64,000 bases of DNA from Elstera cyanobacteriorum (GTDB lineage: Bacteria; Pseudomonadota; Alphaproteobacteria; Elsterales; Elsteraceae), in contig NZ_NOXS01000030.1 of the NCBI RefSeq assembly GCF_002251735.1, positions 224,359-288,358 of the forward strand, given 5' to 3'. The position numbers and the translations under genes were made by a program. This document shows positions 63,983 through 64,000 of this stretch, one piece after another (position 1 is the first letter of the stretch; every line of letters starts with the position of its first letter). Under the pieces are notes generated by a model that worked only from the letters and a program-made list of their open reading frames with translations, did no database searches and was not told the DNA's origin.

Positions 63983-64000
63983 ATTCATCGTGTTTTGGCA

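Overview
The window reads as a GC-rich alphaproteobacterial chromosome, most likely Rhodospirillales (an Azospirillum- or Elstera-like lineage; genus not resolvable here). Pointers are the block dnaQ-coaE-aroE-maf-ppsR, ftsEX beside a zinc-ribbon/DUF3426 gene, a dedicated RpoH, a FadN-type beta-oxidation enzyme, several GcvA/AmpR-type LysR regulators, and a MutL that carries its own endonuclease motif. I see no rRNA, tRNA, CRISPR array, insertion sequence, phage or conjugation gene. Genes are tightly packed; the longest gene-free stretches are about 265-270 bases (32858-33122 and 54417-54684).

Layout. 1-2877: leucine biosynthesis (start of a probable leuD, an RDD membrane protein, leuC) with a divergent LysR gene. 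2906-6657: a copper-handling group (CopC-CopD fusion, YcnI, DUF2946) translationally coupled to a cyclic-nucleotide-domain/SpoIIE phosphatase. 6866-10396: lipopolysaccharide-core glycosyltransferases and hldE. 10380-12681: GNAT, an unknown protein, and a ferritin-like diiron protein. 12736-15457: a periplasmic alpha/beta hydrolase, then bfd, bfr and an Fe(3+)-binding protein with a Fur-like operator. 15631-20275: a complete branched-chain amino-acid type ABC transporter. 20443-25276: an MFS exporter and the conserved housekeeping block. 25434-26453: an unusual MerR-type DNA-binding domain fused to a P-loop ATPase domain. 26437-31118: plsC, ydcF, a GmhB-like HAD phosphatase, ftsX and ftsE, then a divergent zinc-ribbon protein. 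31181-40718: a fatty-acid degradation regulon (SDR, enoyl-CoA hydratase, acyl-CoA ligase, LiuR-like MerR regulator, thiolase, FadN-type fusion, acyl-CoA dehydrogenase). 40734-40840: a palindromic repeat. 40864-42933: thioesterase, SRPBCC/ArsR pair, LysE exporter. 42984-46884: ampR, a divergent class A beta-lactamase, and a chemoreceptor. 47034-54416: mutL, two M16 peptidase-family genes (one without its zinc site), secA. 54685-57177: two related ribbon-helix-helix proteins, a GNAT and a LysR gene in a more AT-rich stretch. 57174-62458: a complete dipeptide-type ABC transporter. 62651-63535: rpoH. 63698-63982: the N-terminus of a chemoreceptor that meets a stop codon near the window end.

The best evidence of genes acting together is the fatty-acid regulon: ACGT-N2-ACGT-type palindromes lie between the divergent enoyl-CoA hydratase and acyl-CoA ligase genes, and again just before the MerR regulator. 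I did not find a clearly undescribed multi-gene system. The most unusual items are the MerR/ATPase fusion, the phosphatase coupled to copper genes, and the facing pair of ribbon-helix-helix genes.
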